Assembly (NCBI GenBank): GCA_030835065.1
Contig: JAUQWR010000670.1
Span: forward strand, 1-9,920
Direction: 5' to 3'
Source: Candidatus Kapaibacterium sp.
Lineage (GTDB): Bacteria; Bacteroidota; Ignavibacteria; Kapaibacteriales; UBA2268
DNA: 9,920 bases
Every line of letters starts with the position of its first letter. Positions within the stretch are counted from its first letter, which is position 1. Positions 1 through 7,200 of the stretch are shown one piece after another. The notes beneath the pieces are model-generated. The model did not search any database. It saw only the letters and a program-made list of their open reading frames with translations, and was not told where the DNA came from. Made by a program: the position numbers and the translations under genes.

Positions 1-204
1 GAAAGAATCGCTATGTTTTGGAACGTTTGAACTAATGTCGATTCCAATTTCGTTCATAACAACAATTGATTGAGGCTGTACTCTTGAAGCAGGATTGACT
101 CCTGCAGAGTAAACTTCCAAATCATCGGAAAAGCTTTTTAACAAGCCTTCAGCCATTTGGCTGCGGCAGGAATTGCCAGTGCATAATACGAGTATTCTTT
201 TCAA
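1..204 (-). CDS. arsC: Arsenate reductase, thioredoxin-coupled ArsC / low-molecular-weight phosphatase family (partial, C-terminus outside window)
   Basis: The 68 visible codons are the N-terminal half of a low-molecular-weight tyrosine-phosphatase-fold protein. Residues 8-15 read CTGNSCRS, the CX5R phosphate/arsenate-binding P-loop, followed by QMAEG and then VYSAG at about residues 32-36, as in S. aureus-type ArsC. In that family the enzyme reduces As(V) to As(III) in the cytoplasm, with a cysteine cascade recycled by thioredoxin. The later cysteines that separate ArsC from an ordinary phosphatase lie beyond the window, so the reductase call rests on the P-loop context and on the ArsR gene just upstream. 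The start is a TTG immediately after the arsR stop codon and in the same frame. No ATG precedes the P-loop, and an AGGTGA ribosome-binding site lies 4 bases upstream of the TTG. It is almost certainly co-transcribed with arsR. Confidence 0.88.
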   Translation of the reverse strand, partial: MKRILVLCTGNSCRSQMAEGLLKSFSDDLEVYSAGVNPASRVQPQSIVVMNEIGIDISSNVPKHSDSF

Positions 205-570
205 TTAGTCACCTGTCGAATTAATGTTAATATTGCATAATTCAATGCGATTAGCCAATTCAGCTTTAATTCTGTCTTCTCTGATTTGATCGTTTTCATT
301 CATCCACAAAGGAAACATTGCTAAAATCTGATTGACAATAATATCATTCGAAAATTTTGAAATTGAATAGTTAACCCATTTGCCGTCTTTTGAATCGTGA
401 ATAAATCCGACTTCCTTAAGTACTGATAAATGAGCCGATACAGTGGATGCAGACAAACCGAGAATGTTTGTGATTTCGCAAACACATAATGATTTTCGCT
501 CAAGGATTTTGAGTATTCTCAATCGATTTGCATCTGATAATGCTTTAAATATTTTAGCAAATTCATTCAT
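205..570 (-). CDS. arsR: ArsR-family metalloid-responsive transcriptional repressor
   Basis: A 121-residue protein with the ArsR/SmtB winged-helix layout. An N-terminal helix ends in ALSDANRLRIL (10-20). The helix-turn-helix runs at about 31-57 with the recognition stretch LSASTVSAHLSVLKE, and the wing lies at about 58-70. Residues 28-32 read LCVCE; the Cys29-x-Cys31 pair sits at the start of the DNA-binding helices, where arsenite is bound in E. coli-type ArsR (ELCVCDL). As(III) sensing with release of DNA is therefore the likely mechanism. Another Cys lies near the C-terminus (Cys112). I chose the ATG at 570 over an in-frame TTG at 594 because it gives the usual short N-terminus and because the TTG lies inside the putative operator. 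The gene abuts arsC with no intergenic base and is divergent from the porin gene at 772. Confidence 0.9.
   Translation of the reverse strand: MNEFAKIFKALSDANRLRILKILERKSLCVCEITNILGLSASTVSAHLSVLKEVGFIHDSKDGKWVNYSISKFSNDIIVNQILAMFPLWMNENDQIREDRIKAELANRIELCNININSTGD
209..214 (-). promoter_or_regulatory. Ribosome-binding site of arsC, inside the end of arsR
   Basis: On the minus strand AGGTGA ends 4 bases before the TTG at 204-202, so AGG sits 7 bases from the start codon. It lies within the last codons of arsR (Thr-Gly-Asp). It supports reinitiation at TTG, giving a separate ArsC, and it decides the start because no ATG is available. Confidence 0.6.
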
Positions 571-584
571 AATTTTCAAATAAT

Positions 585-604
585 ATTTCGACAAATAACG
601 AAAT
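585..604. promoter_or_regulatory. Candidate ArsR operator (inverted repeat)
   Basis: ATTTCG at 585-590 and CGAAAT at 599-604 form a perfect 6-base dyad with an 8-base A/T-only-core spacer. It lies 15-34 bases upstream of the arsR ATG. ArsR proteins bind such short dyads overlapping their own promoter and repress autogenously. The location and symmetry are seen in the sequence; the binding is inferred. Confidence 0.4.
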
Positions 605-771
605 GAAAATTAATATATTTTTTTTCAAGATGCAAATGTTTTTTTTTATAATGGATAGAAAGGTAAAAATCAAAATAATTAAAATTAGATCACGTTTAGA
701 TTGTTTTGATTGAACAAATATTTCAAAAAGATTAAGAATAATAATTTTAAAATAAAAAAATCGGAGAACTA
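605..771 (+). promoter_or_regulatory. Upstream region of the porin gene, with ribosome-binding site and weak promoter candidates
   Basis: A very A/T-rich divergent spacer between arsR and the porin gene. GGAG at 763-766 is a good ribosome-binding site, 5 bases before the ATG at 772. TAATTTTA at 742-749 matches the Bacteroidota -7 element TAnnTTTG except at its last base, but no TTTG lies 19 bases upstream (TTTC at 721-724 is two bases too close). A sigma70-like alternative is TTGAAC (710-715), 17 bases, TAAGAA (733-738). Neither is convincing. T-tracts at about 618-625 and 639-647 may bend the DNA. No small gene was seen here. Confidence 0.25.
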
Positions 772-2949
772 ATGAAAATCGCCAAAAAATTGTCCCTATT
801 GATAATCTTAACTGCCTTTACTATCAATATATTGCACGCGCAAAGCGAAGACGGAAGATTGTCTTTTGGAATTAATTTGGGTGGTGTCAAGTATTGGGGC
901 GAGTTTACTGATAACCAATTTTGGTGGGCAGGCGACTTGTATCTTAGATATAATATTTTGCCGTATTTATCTTTGCATACAAGCGCTGGATTAGCTCAGA
1001 TGAGGTTTAAGACTGACGATGTTGTATTGAAAAAATATCCGGAATACTTTGGTGCCAATGCCAAAAAAGGACAGGAATATCCTAATAGCTATCAAGGCAA
1101 GCCAATAATTGAGGATAAAAACGCCGTTAGAATAAATACATACGAAGCTTTCTTGTCCTTCAATTTCTTCCCAACTCAGTCTTTTGTGCCATATGCTTTT
1201 GCAGGTGTAGGACTTATGAATTGGGAACCTAAAGCAGGTGAAACTGGCGGTGGTGGAAGCCTTCCAAATAATTTAAATAAGAAATATGACAAACAGAAGC
1301 TGATTATTCCTGTTGGTATTGGTTTCGAAGCTTATATTACTGACGACTTGACATTTAATGGTAGAGGCACTTTCAGATTTACAGGTACTGATTATCTCGA
1401 TGATTTCAAGAGAAATGGATCGGATAATGATGCTTTTATGACTTTTGGTATTGGGCTCTCTTATTATATTTTGGGTGATGCTGATTATGATAAGGATGGA
1501 TTGACTAATAATTTTGAACGCGAAATTGGTAGTGATCCTAAAAATCCCGATACTGATGGCGATGGGCTAAACGATGGCGAAGAAGTTATGTTTTTCTATA
1601 CTAATCCTCTTAAACCTGATACTGATGGCGATAATCTGTTGGATTATGACGAAATATATACTCATAAAACTTCACCTATCAAAGCTGATTCTGACTCAGA
1701 CAAATTAAATGATGGCGAAGAAATAGCACGCAAGACTAATCCTACTCTTGCGGATACCGATGGAGATAGATTGCTGGATGGCGAAGAAATTAATACCTAT
1801 AATACTGATCCTCTTAATAAGGATACAGATGATGATGGGCTTATTGATGGCGATGAAGTTTTGAAGTATTCTACCAATCCCAAAGCTATCGATACAGATG
1901 CCGATGGTCTTAATGATGGTGAAGAAGTGCTTACTCACAAGACAAATCCTTTAGTTGCTGATACTGATAATGATGGTCTTAATGATGGATTGGAAATCAA
2001 AACTTATAAAACTGATGCAAATAATCCTGATTCTGATTCTGATATGCTTTTAGATGGCGAAGAAATCTCTAATTATAAGAGCAATCCTCTCTCTGCCGAT
2101 TCTGATAGCGATGGCTTGAATGATGGCGACGAAGTTAAAAAGTATAACACTAATCCTATTATGGCAGATTCAGATCGTGATGTTCTTAATGATGGTGACG
2201 AAATCAATAAGTATAAAACCAATCCTTTGGCAATGGATACTGACAAAGAAGGACTTAATGATGGTGATGAAGTTCTGAAATATAAGACTAATCCTTTGCT
2301 TATGGATACTGATAAAGATTTGATCAATGACTTTGATGAAGTTTCTAAATATAAAACTAACCCAATTTTGGCTGATACTGATGGCGATAAGCTTGATGAT
2401 GGAACTGAAATAAACAAAACTAATACAGATCCTAATAATCCTGATTCTGATGCCGACACAGTGCTAGACGGCGAAGATGATTGCCCGCTTATTGCTGGTG
2501 TGGTTAGCACAGAAAAAGGTAAAAACGGATGCCCTGAACCTCCAAAAATCGGAACAAAAACTGATTTCCCGGATATTCTTTTTGTGGTCAATACTGATAA
2601 GTTCGATTTCGACAATCCGGCTACTGTACGCAATTTGAATAAACTATTGGAATATGTAAATCAATGCGAAGGACTTCAAATCAAGATTGAAGGGCATGCT
2701 TCCGAAGAAGGCAATAAAAAGAGAAACCAAGAGCTTTCGGATCTGAGAGCTAAAAAAGTGAAACAATGGCTGATTGAGCAAGGTGTGAAACCTGAAAAAA
2801 TTGGTGCAGCCATTGGATATGGTTCGTCTAAACCAAAAATAAAAGAACCGGTTGGCAAAGAATTAAAAGCTATGAAAAAAGAAGATTTGGAGAATATCAG
2901 GAAACAGAATAGAAGAATAACCGTCGAAGTAGCTAAGACATGTGATTAA
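772..2949 (+). CDS. Outer-membrane OmpA/OprF-like protein: beta-barrel, 15 TSP3 repeats, C-terminal OmpA peptidoglycan-binding domain
   Basis: 725 residues. Residues 1-23 are a Sec signal peptide (Lys-rich start, hydrophobic core, LHA before Gln24). Residues about 28-235 alternate in the way of an outer-membrane beta-barrel with aromatic-rich strands, ending in FGIGLSYYIL. Residues 238-580 hold 15 tandem TSP3 units (D-x-D-x-D-G-L-x-D-G-x-E followed by TNP), of the type that binds calcium between Asp side chains. The last unit runs into a Cys pair (571, 587). Residues about 598-721 are an OmpA domain: IEGHASEEG (639-647), NQELSDLRAKKV (652-663) and NRRITVEV (713-720), which holds peptidoglycan non-covalently. 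The Asp usual after GHT is Ser644 here, while Arg659 is kept. It probably tethers the outer membrane to the wall through a long stiff linker; a surface adhesin or calcium-dependent role is possible. It is a single-gene unit ended by the hairpin at 2952. Confidence 0.9.
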   Translation: MKIAKKLSLLIILTAFTINILHAQSEDGRLSFGINLGGVKYWGEFTDNQFWWAGDLYLRYNILPYLSLHTSAGLAQMRFKTDDVVLKKYPEYFGANAKKGQEYPNSYQGKPIIEDKNAVRINTYEAFLSFNFFPTQSFVPYAFAGVGLMNWEPKAGETGGGGSLPNNLNKKYDKQKLIIPVGIGFEAYITDDLTFNGRGTFRFTGTDYLDDFKRNGSDNDAFMTFGIGLSYYILGDADYDKDGLTNNFEREIGSDPKNPDTDGDGLNDGEEVMFFYTNPLKPDTDGDNLLDYDEIYTHKTSPIKADSDSDKLNDGEEIARKTNPTLADTDGDRLLDGEEINTYNTDPLNKDTDDDGLIDGDEVLKYSTNPKAIDTDADGLNDGEEVLTHKTNPLVADTDNDGLNDGLEIKTYKTDANNPDSDSDMLLDGEEISNYKSNPLSADSDSDGLNDGDEVKKYNTNPIMADSDRDVLNDGDEINKYKTNPLAMDTDKEGLNDGDEVLKYKTNPLLMDTDKDLINDFDEVSKYKTNPILADTDGDKLDDGTEINKTNTDPNNPDSDADTVLDGEDDCPLIAGVVSTEKGKNGCPEPPKIGTKTDFPDILFVVNTDKFDFDNPATVRNLNKLLEYVNQCEGLQIKIEGHASEEGNKKRNQELSDLRAKKVKQWLIEQGVKPEKIGAAIGYGSSKPKIKEPVGKELKAMKKEDLENIRKQNRRITVEVAKTCD
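1483..2511 (+). repeat. Array of 15 TSP3-type coding repeats, mostly 69 bp each
   Basis: Units start at codons 238, 260, 283, 306, 328, 351, 374, 397, 420, 443, 466, 489, 512, 535 and 558. The spacing is 23 codons except for two of 22. The core is Asp-x-Asp-x-Asp-Gly-Leu-x-Asp-Gly-x-Glu, followed by a Tyr/Lys-rich stretch and Thr-Asn-Pro. The DNA copies have diverged (synonymous and conservative changes), so this is an old expansion rather than a fresh duplication. Unit 12 has Glu for the fifth-position Asp. Unit 13 has Leu-Ile for Gly-Leu and Phe for the second Gly. These units may bind calcium less well. The same periodicity creates a long spurious open frame on the minus strand. Confidence 0.93.
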
Positions 2950-2951
2950 AC

Positions 2952-2982
2952 AAAAAATCGGGGCTTAAACCCCGATTTTTTT
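2952..2982. terminator. Bidirectional rho-independent terminator
   Basis: A perfect 12-bp stem pairs 2952-2963 (A6-TCGGGG) with 2970-2981 (CCCCGA-T6) around a 6-base loop CTTAAA. A T-run follows on the plus strand, and the A6 becomes a U-run for minus-strand transcripts. It begins 3 bases after the porin stop codon and ends 3-4 bases past the stop of the convergent isomerase gene, so it serves both. Confidence 0.93.
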
Positions 2983-2984
2983 AT

Positions 2985-4064
2985 TTATTTTGCAGCCAAA
3001 ATATCTTTGAGTTTGCTGATTAATGGAATAGGAGTAGGATCAGTACCATTGAGCAATGATAGGTAATAGCTAACCCAATCAGCTAAATAAATCAAATCAA
3101 ATATTCTAGTTAAAAGATATTTGGAATCGGATTCAATATTAATAATGTCTTTAACTATTGGTTTGAGAATTTCTTCAATAGCTTCAAATCTAATCTTGGT
3201 GCGTGGATTATCATCAATATCTTTGAGCATAATGACAACAAACTTGTCGAGCATATCCTGAGGGAAGCTCCAAGAATTGATTTCGTTGTGGTTCATTTCA
3301 GGTAGAAGAGCACCAAATGCGAGTTGTTTTGCATTTTCTTGGATTTGTCCTCTCCAACGAAGATTTACAGTGTCTAATCTTTCGCAGGCTGAATAAACGA
3401 CAGCAGCAGAGCCTACTAATTTTTGAGCAATTTGAATCGCCGGATTATTGTCGTCGATAATTGCAAGCTCTTCGGAACGTTTTTTTAGAAATGGCAATAA
3501 CTCTTCGATTGCAGCCAAAGTTTCGTCAATTGCACTTTGTTTGTATGCACCAATTCTTATCAATTGGAACAATAGAGGGAAAAATGAATAAGCAACTGCA
3601 CATCTAGGCATCATGCCGCCAGGAATCTTGATTAAAGGAATATCAGAAGATTCTGCAATTTGGCTGAGTTTGCCGCCCGAGCTTATAGCTAAAAGTTTGT
3701 CAGTTTGAGTTTGCGCTTGAGCAAAAGCCGAAAGAGTTTCTTCAGTGCCGCCTGAGTAAGAGCTGGCAATAACGCAAAAATCTTTATCAACAAACTTAGG
3801 GATGGAATAGTTGCGGCTCACATTAATGTTTAAATGATCTGCACCTTGAGTAGCCTGCGAATAAGCGCGAAGAGTATCGCCACCAATAGCAGATCCGCCC
3901 ATACCCAAAATCATGAACTTGTTTGGAATGCCTTTATTTGAATCTAATGTAGGTGCATTCTTGCCTATTTCTATTGCATGCTCGATTTGCTTTGGAAAAT
4001 TTAGCAAAATATCGAACATATTGGAAGCATCAATATTGGATGCAATTTCTTTATTAAGAATCAT
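2985..4064 (-). CDS. Bifunctional phosphoglucose/phosphomannose isomerase (SIS family)
   Basis: 359 residues. The protein has two sugar-isomerase (SIS) subdomains and the C-terminal region of the bacterial/archaeal PGI/PMI family. GMGGSAIGGD at 54-63 and SYSGGTEET at 102-110 are the sugar-phosphate-binding loops. PGGMMPR (148-154), ENAK (243-246), PEMNHNEI (255-262) and NGTDPTPIPLISKLK (339-353) match family-conserved segments. The Glu and His in NENAK/NHNEI-type positions and the C-terminal Lys are the likely acid-base residues by analogy with the Pyrobaculum enzyme. The enzyme interconverts glucose-6-P or mannose-6-P with fructose-6-P in the cytosol, linking glycolysis to mannose and cell-surface sugar synthesis. 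I chose the ATG at 4064, not an in-frame codon at 4106, because AGAGGA lies 4 bases before it and the putative -7 element (4096-4103) would overlap the longer version. It is monocistronic and convergent with the porin gene. Confidence 0.9.
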   Translation of the reverse strand: MILNKEIASNIDASNMFDILLNFPKQIEHAIEIGKNAPTLDSNKGIPNKFMILGMGGSAIGGDTLRAYSQATQGADHLNINVSRNYSIPKFVDKDFCVIASSYSGGTEETLSAFAQAQTQTDKLLAISSGGKLSQIAESSDIPLIKIPGGMMPRCAVAYSFFPLLFQLIRIGAYKQSAIDETLAAIEELLPFLKKRSEELAIIDDNNPAIQIAQKLVGSAAVVYSACERLDTVNLRWRGQIQENAKQLAFGALLPEMNHNEINSWSFPQDMLDKFVVIMLKDIDDNPRTKIRFEAIEEILKPIVKDIINIESDSKYLLTRIFDLIYLADWVSYYLSLLNGTDPTPIPLISKLKDILAAK

Positions 4065-4068
4065 TTTT

Positions 4069-4074
4069 TCCTCT
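4069..4074 (-). promoter_or_regulatory. Ribosome-binding site of the PGI/PMI gene
   Basis: AGAGGA on the minus strand, 4 bases before the ATG at 4064. It fixes the start at this ATG and excludes the 14-codon-longer version beginning at 4106. Confidence 0.75.
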
Positions 4075-4095
4075 TTTAATAAAAATTCATTTATG

Positions 4096-4126
4096 CAAAA
4101 TTGCAAAAAAATATTATTAATCCAAA
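4096..4126 (-). promoter_or_regulatory. Bacteroidota-type promoter for the PGI/PMI gene
   Basis: On the minus strand TTTG (4126-4123) is followed by exactly 19 bases and then CAATTTTG (4103-4096). Against the Bacteroidota consensus TTTG-N19-TAnnTTTG only the first T of the -7 element is off. Transcription would start near 4089-4091, leaving a leader of about 25 bases that contains the ribosome-binding site. Confidence 0.6.
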
Positions 4127-4150
4127 CAGTTTAGAGTTTTTTGGCGATAC

Positions 4151-4181
4151 TTTAAAAAAAGCAAAAATTTACGTATCTTTG
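4151..4181 (+). promoter_or_regulatory. Bacteroidota-type promoter for smc-trmH
   Basis: TTTA (4151-4154), exactly 19 bases, then TATCTTTG (4174-4181), which is a perfect TAnnTTTG -7 element. Only the last base of the -33 element differs from consensus. Transcription would start near 4186-4189, giving an A/T-rich leader of about 50 bases with no evident Shine-Dalgarno sequence before the ATG at 4239, as is common in this phylum. Confidence 0.65.
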
Positions 4182-4238
4182 CTGTTCTATAATAAGTGAA
4201 ATGTTGAATTAGAATTTGGTTAGTTTAAAATATAAATT

Positions 4239-7200
4239 ATGTATTTATCAAAACTTGAAATAGTTGGTTTTAAGTCCTTTGCTCAAAAAACGAACTTGAG
4301 ATTTAATCCGGGAATTTCGGCGGTAGTCGGACCAAACGGCTGCGGCAAGTCCAATATTGTCGATGCTATTCGATGGGTGCTGGGTGAACAAAAGACATCG
4401 GTTTTGAGATCTGACTTGATGGAAAATGTGATTTTTAATGGTACTAAAAATCGCAAGCCATTGAGTATGGCTGAAGTGACTTTAACTATTGAAAATAGTA
4501 AAAATATTTTACCAACTGAATATTCGGAAGTAACAATAACCAGGCGATTGTTCAGGTCGGGCGAAAGCGAATATTTGATGAACAAAGCCAAATGCAGGCT
4601 TCGTGATATTGTCGATTTATTTATGGATACCGGGTTAGGACCTGATTCATATTCTGTAATTGAATTGAAAATGGTTGAGGCTATTCTTAGTGGTAGAGCC
4701 GAAGAGAGAAGAGCCCTTTTTGAAGAAGCTGCAGGTATTAAAAAGTATAAACTTCGCAGAAAAGAAGCCAGCCGTAAACTAGAAAATGTTCAGTCGGACT
4801 TGAATAGAGTCAATGATATTCTTGAAGAAGTGCGCAAAAACGTCAATTCTTTGTCTCGCCAAGCTGCTAAGACAAAAAGATATAACACTTTGATGAGTGA
4901 ATACAAAGAACTTGAAATAAGACTTTTGCATACTCAATATTCTGAAATCAAAAAAGGCGCTGTGCTACTTCACGACGAAATTAAAGCTTTGAGTGGCGAT
5001 AAAATTAAATTCGAATTCGAACTTAGCGATATCGAAAATAAACTTAATGCACTCAAAATTGAGCACCATAAGCTGGATTCTGAATATTTGACTGCCCGCG
5101 AAACCGAAAGCGCTATGAGCTCGCGTATTGCTGATGCTAAACGTGAAATCGCTGTTTCGAACGAAAAATTATCGGGTTTGGGTGCTGCAAACGAAAGAAT
5201 TAATAAAGAAATCGATGATTCTAAAGCTTATTTGGAAAGGACTGAAAAGAATCTTGAAGAAGTTAGAACTAATCTCGAAACTATCGTAGCGGAAAAAACT
5301 TCGATCGAATCTGAATTTGATATGGTCAAAACTTCGCGCGACGAAGCTCATCGTAATGTTCAATCTTCGCGTGAGTCTTCGGGCTCGGCTAACGAAAGAG
5401 TGTTTTCTCTCCAAAATTCTATTAATACTTTGAGCTTCAATATTAAGAAGAATCAAGAAAAGAAAGAAAATCTGGAAAATAGATTGCAACGCCAGGCTGA
5501 AGAAACTACTAAAGTGCAATCTCAGATTGATGAAATTGATGAGGAAATTGAAAATTCCGGTCCAAAAAAAGATGAGCTTGATGAGAATTTGAAAGAAGCT
5601 GAACAAAGATTGGAAACAGAAAGAGCCAGACAAGCTTCTTTGCAAAGCGAAATGGATGAAATCAGACTTGTTATTAATGATAAAAGAAATTTATTGAGTA
5701 ATAAAAATGCTCAACTTGAATTTTTGAATAGTTTGATTGATACTAATGAGACTGCTAAATTTTTGTTGAAGTCCAATGAATGGAATTCTATCAGCGAGAA
5801 AAATCTTTTGGCAGAAATGGTTGGAGCAGACGAAAAAATTCGACTTGCAGTAGCTGCTGCACTTGCTCATGCCGAAGATTATTTTATTGTTGATAATAAG
5901 GAATCTGCCTATCAGGCAATAGAAATTTTGAAGAAATCCAACAAAGGCAAAGCTGCGTTTATATGCAAAGATAGTGTTAGAGAATTTGAGGCGCCATCTC
6001 CAATTCAGGAAGATTCTGTGGAAGGTTGGATGTCTGAACTTGTTAGAGTTGATGATATTCTCAGAAATTCTTTGCGTGCTTTGTTTCCCAATACATTAAT
6101 TGTAGAAGATAGAGAAACTGCACTGAGAGTATTAAAAAATCCTAATGTAGATGCTGCTGTCAGTCTGGATGGCGAGTATTTTGCTGCTTCGGGATTGGCT
6201 AGGGGTGGCTCTATCAATAAAGCTGAAGTGAGCCGAGTAGGTAAAAAAGAAAGAATTAAACAACTAAGCGATGAAATTTCGGCTATTAAGATTGAAATTG
6301 AAGATTTAGAGCTTAAGCACAAGTCTCTTAAAGAAGAATATTCTTTGATTAATATTCAAGAACTAAGCGCTGATATAAGAAAAGCTGAAAACGATATTAA
6401 GCAATTTAATCAGACTATTGCTCAGTTGGAATTGAAAAAGCAATCTTTAAATCAATCTCTTGACCTTATTGAAGAAACCAATTTGCGTTATGCAGACGAA
6501 ATTTCGGAGATAGAAAAAGAAATTGAAAATATTAAGTCTGAAGCTTCTGAGGCGGAGCTAGTATTAGCTACTGCCAAAGAAGAATATAAAGTAAAGCTTA
6601 ATGATTTGAATGCTGCCGAAAAACAATTATCAGAGTGGGACGAAAAACTAAGAAGCTCAGAAATTAAGCTTGTACAGCTACGCACTGAATATAATTCTAC
6701 TCAAAATGAATTTAAACGTCTCGAAAATAATATATCAAATGCTGAAAGAACCATCAGACAAAAGAATGATGAATTGAGTCTGAACGAGCGAACACATGAA
6801 GATCTGACTACAAAATTAGAAGTCTTGACAGAAGAATTGATCAATCTTGAGCGTGACATCGAAGAAATTAAGGTAAAACGCGATTATTTAAATCAAGAAA
6901 AAAATTCATTGAGTGAGCAGCTTACTCAGTATTCTGATAGTATGAATCATAATCGTAAGATTTATGATAAATTGAAAGAATCAATTCATGAAAAAGAACT
7001 TAAGCATAGCGAGCAATCTGCACATTTGAATGCTATTGCCGAAAGATTTTTGGAAGAGTATGAGTCTGATATAGAAACTAAGGAGTTAGAGCCGATTGAG
7101 CATTTTTCTGTCGAAGAAGCCAAAGCTACACTACATGATTTGAAATCTAAGCTTGCCGGATTGGGGAATGTAAACTTTGCTGCTCTCGAAGAATTCGAAA

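Noticed and set aside
571..594. TTG start at 594 for arsR (8 extra residues)
   Set aside because: The ATG at 570 matches the usual ArsR N-terminus, and the TTG lies inside the likely operator dyad with no ribosome-binding site.
1483..2511. Regular 69-bp DNA periodicity considered as a CRISPR or tandem satellite
   Set aside because: The repeats are in frame, diverged at synonymous sites, lack unique spacers and encode a well-known protein repeat.
2073..2633. 186-codon open frame on the minus strand inside the porin gene
   Set aside because: It is opposite the TSP3 array; the Asp/Asn-rich codons read backwards give a Ser/Leu-rich repetitive frame without stops. There is no start signal and no recognisable domain.
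3913..4134. 73-codon plus-strand open frame across the PGI/PMI start region
   Set aside because: It runs antisense to conserved SIS-domain sequence and through the divergent promoter boxes, with no ribosome-binding site or family resemblance.
5169..5645. 158-codon Phe/Leu/Ile-rich open frame on the minus strand inside smc
   Set aside because: It is the antisense of the Glu/Lys-rich coiled coil, which always yields Phe/Leu-rich frames that mimic membrane proteins. The sense frame is unambiguous SMC.
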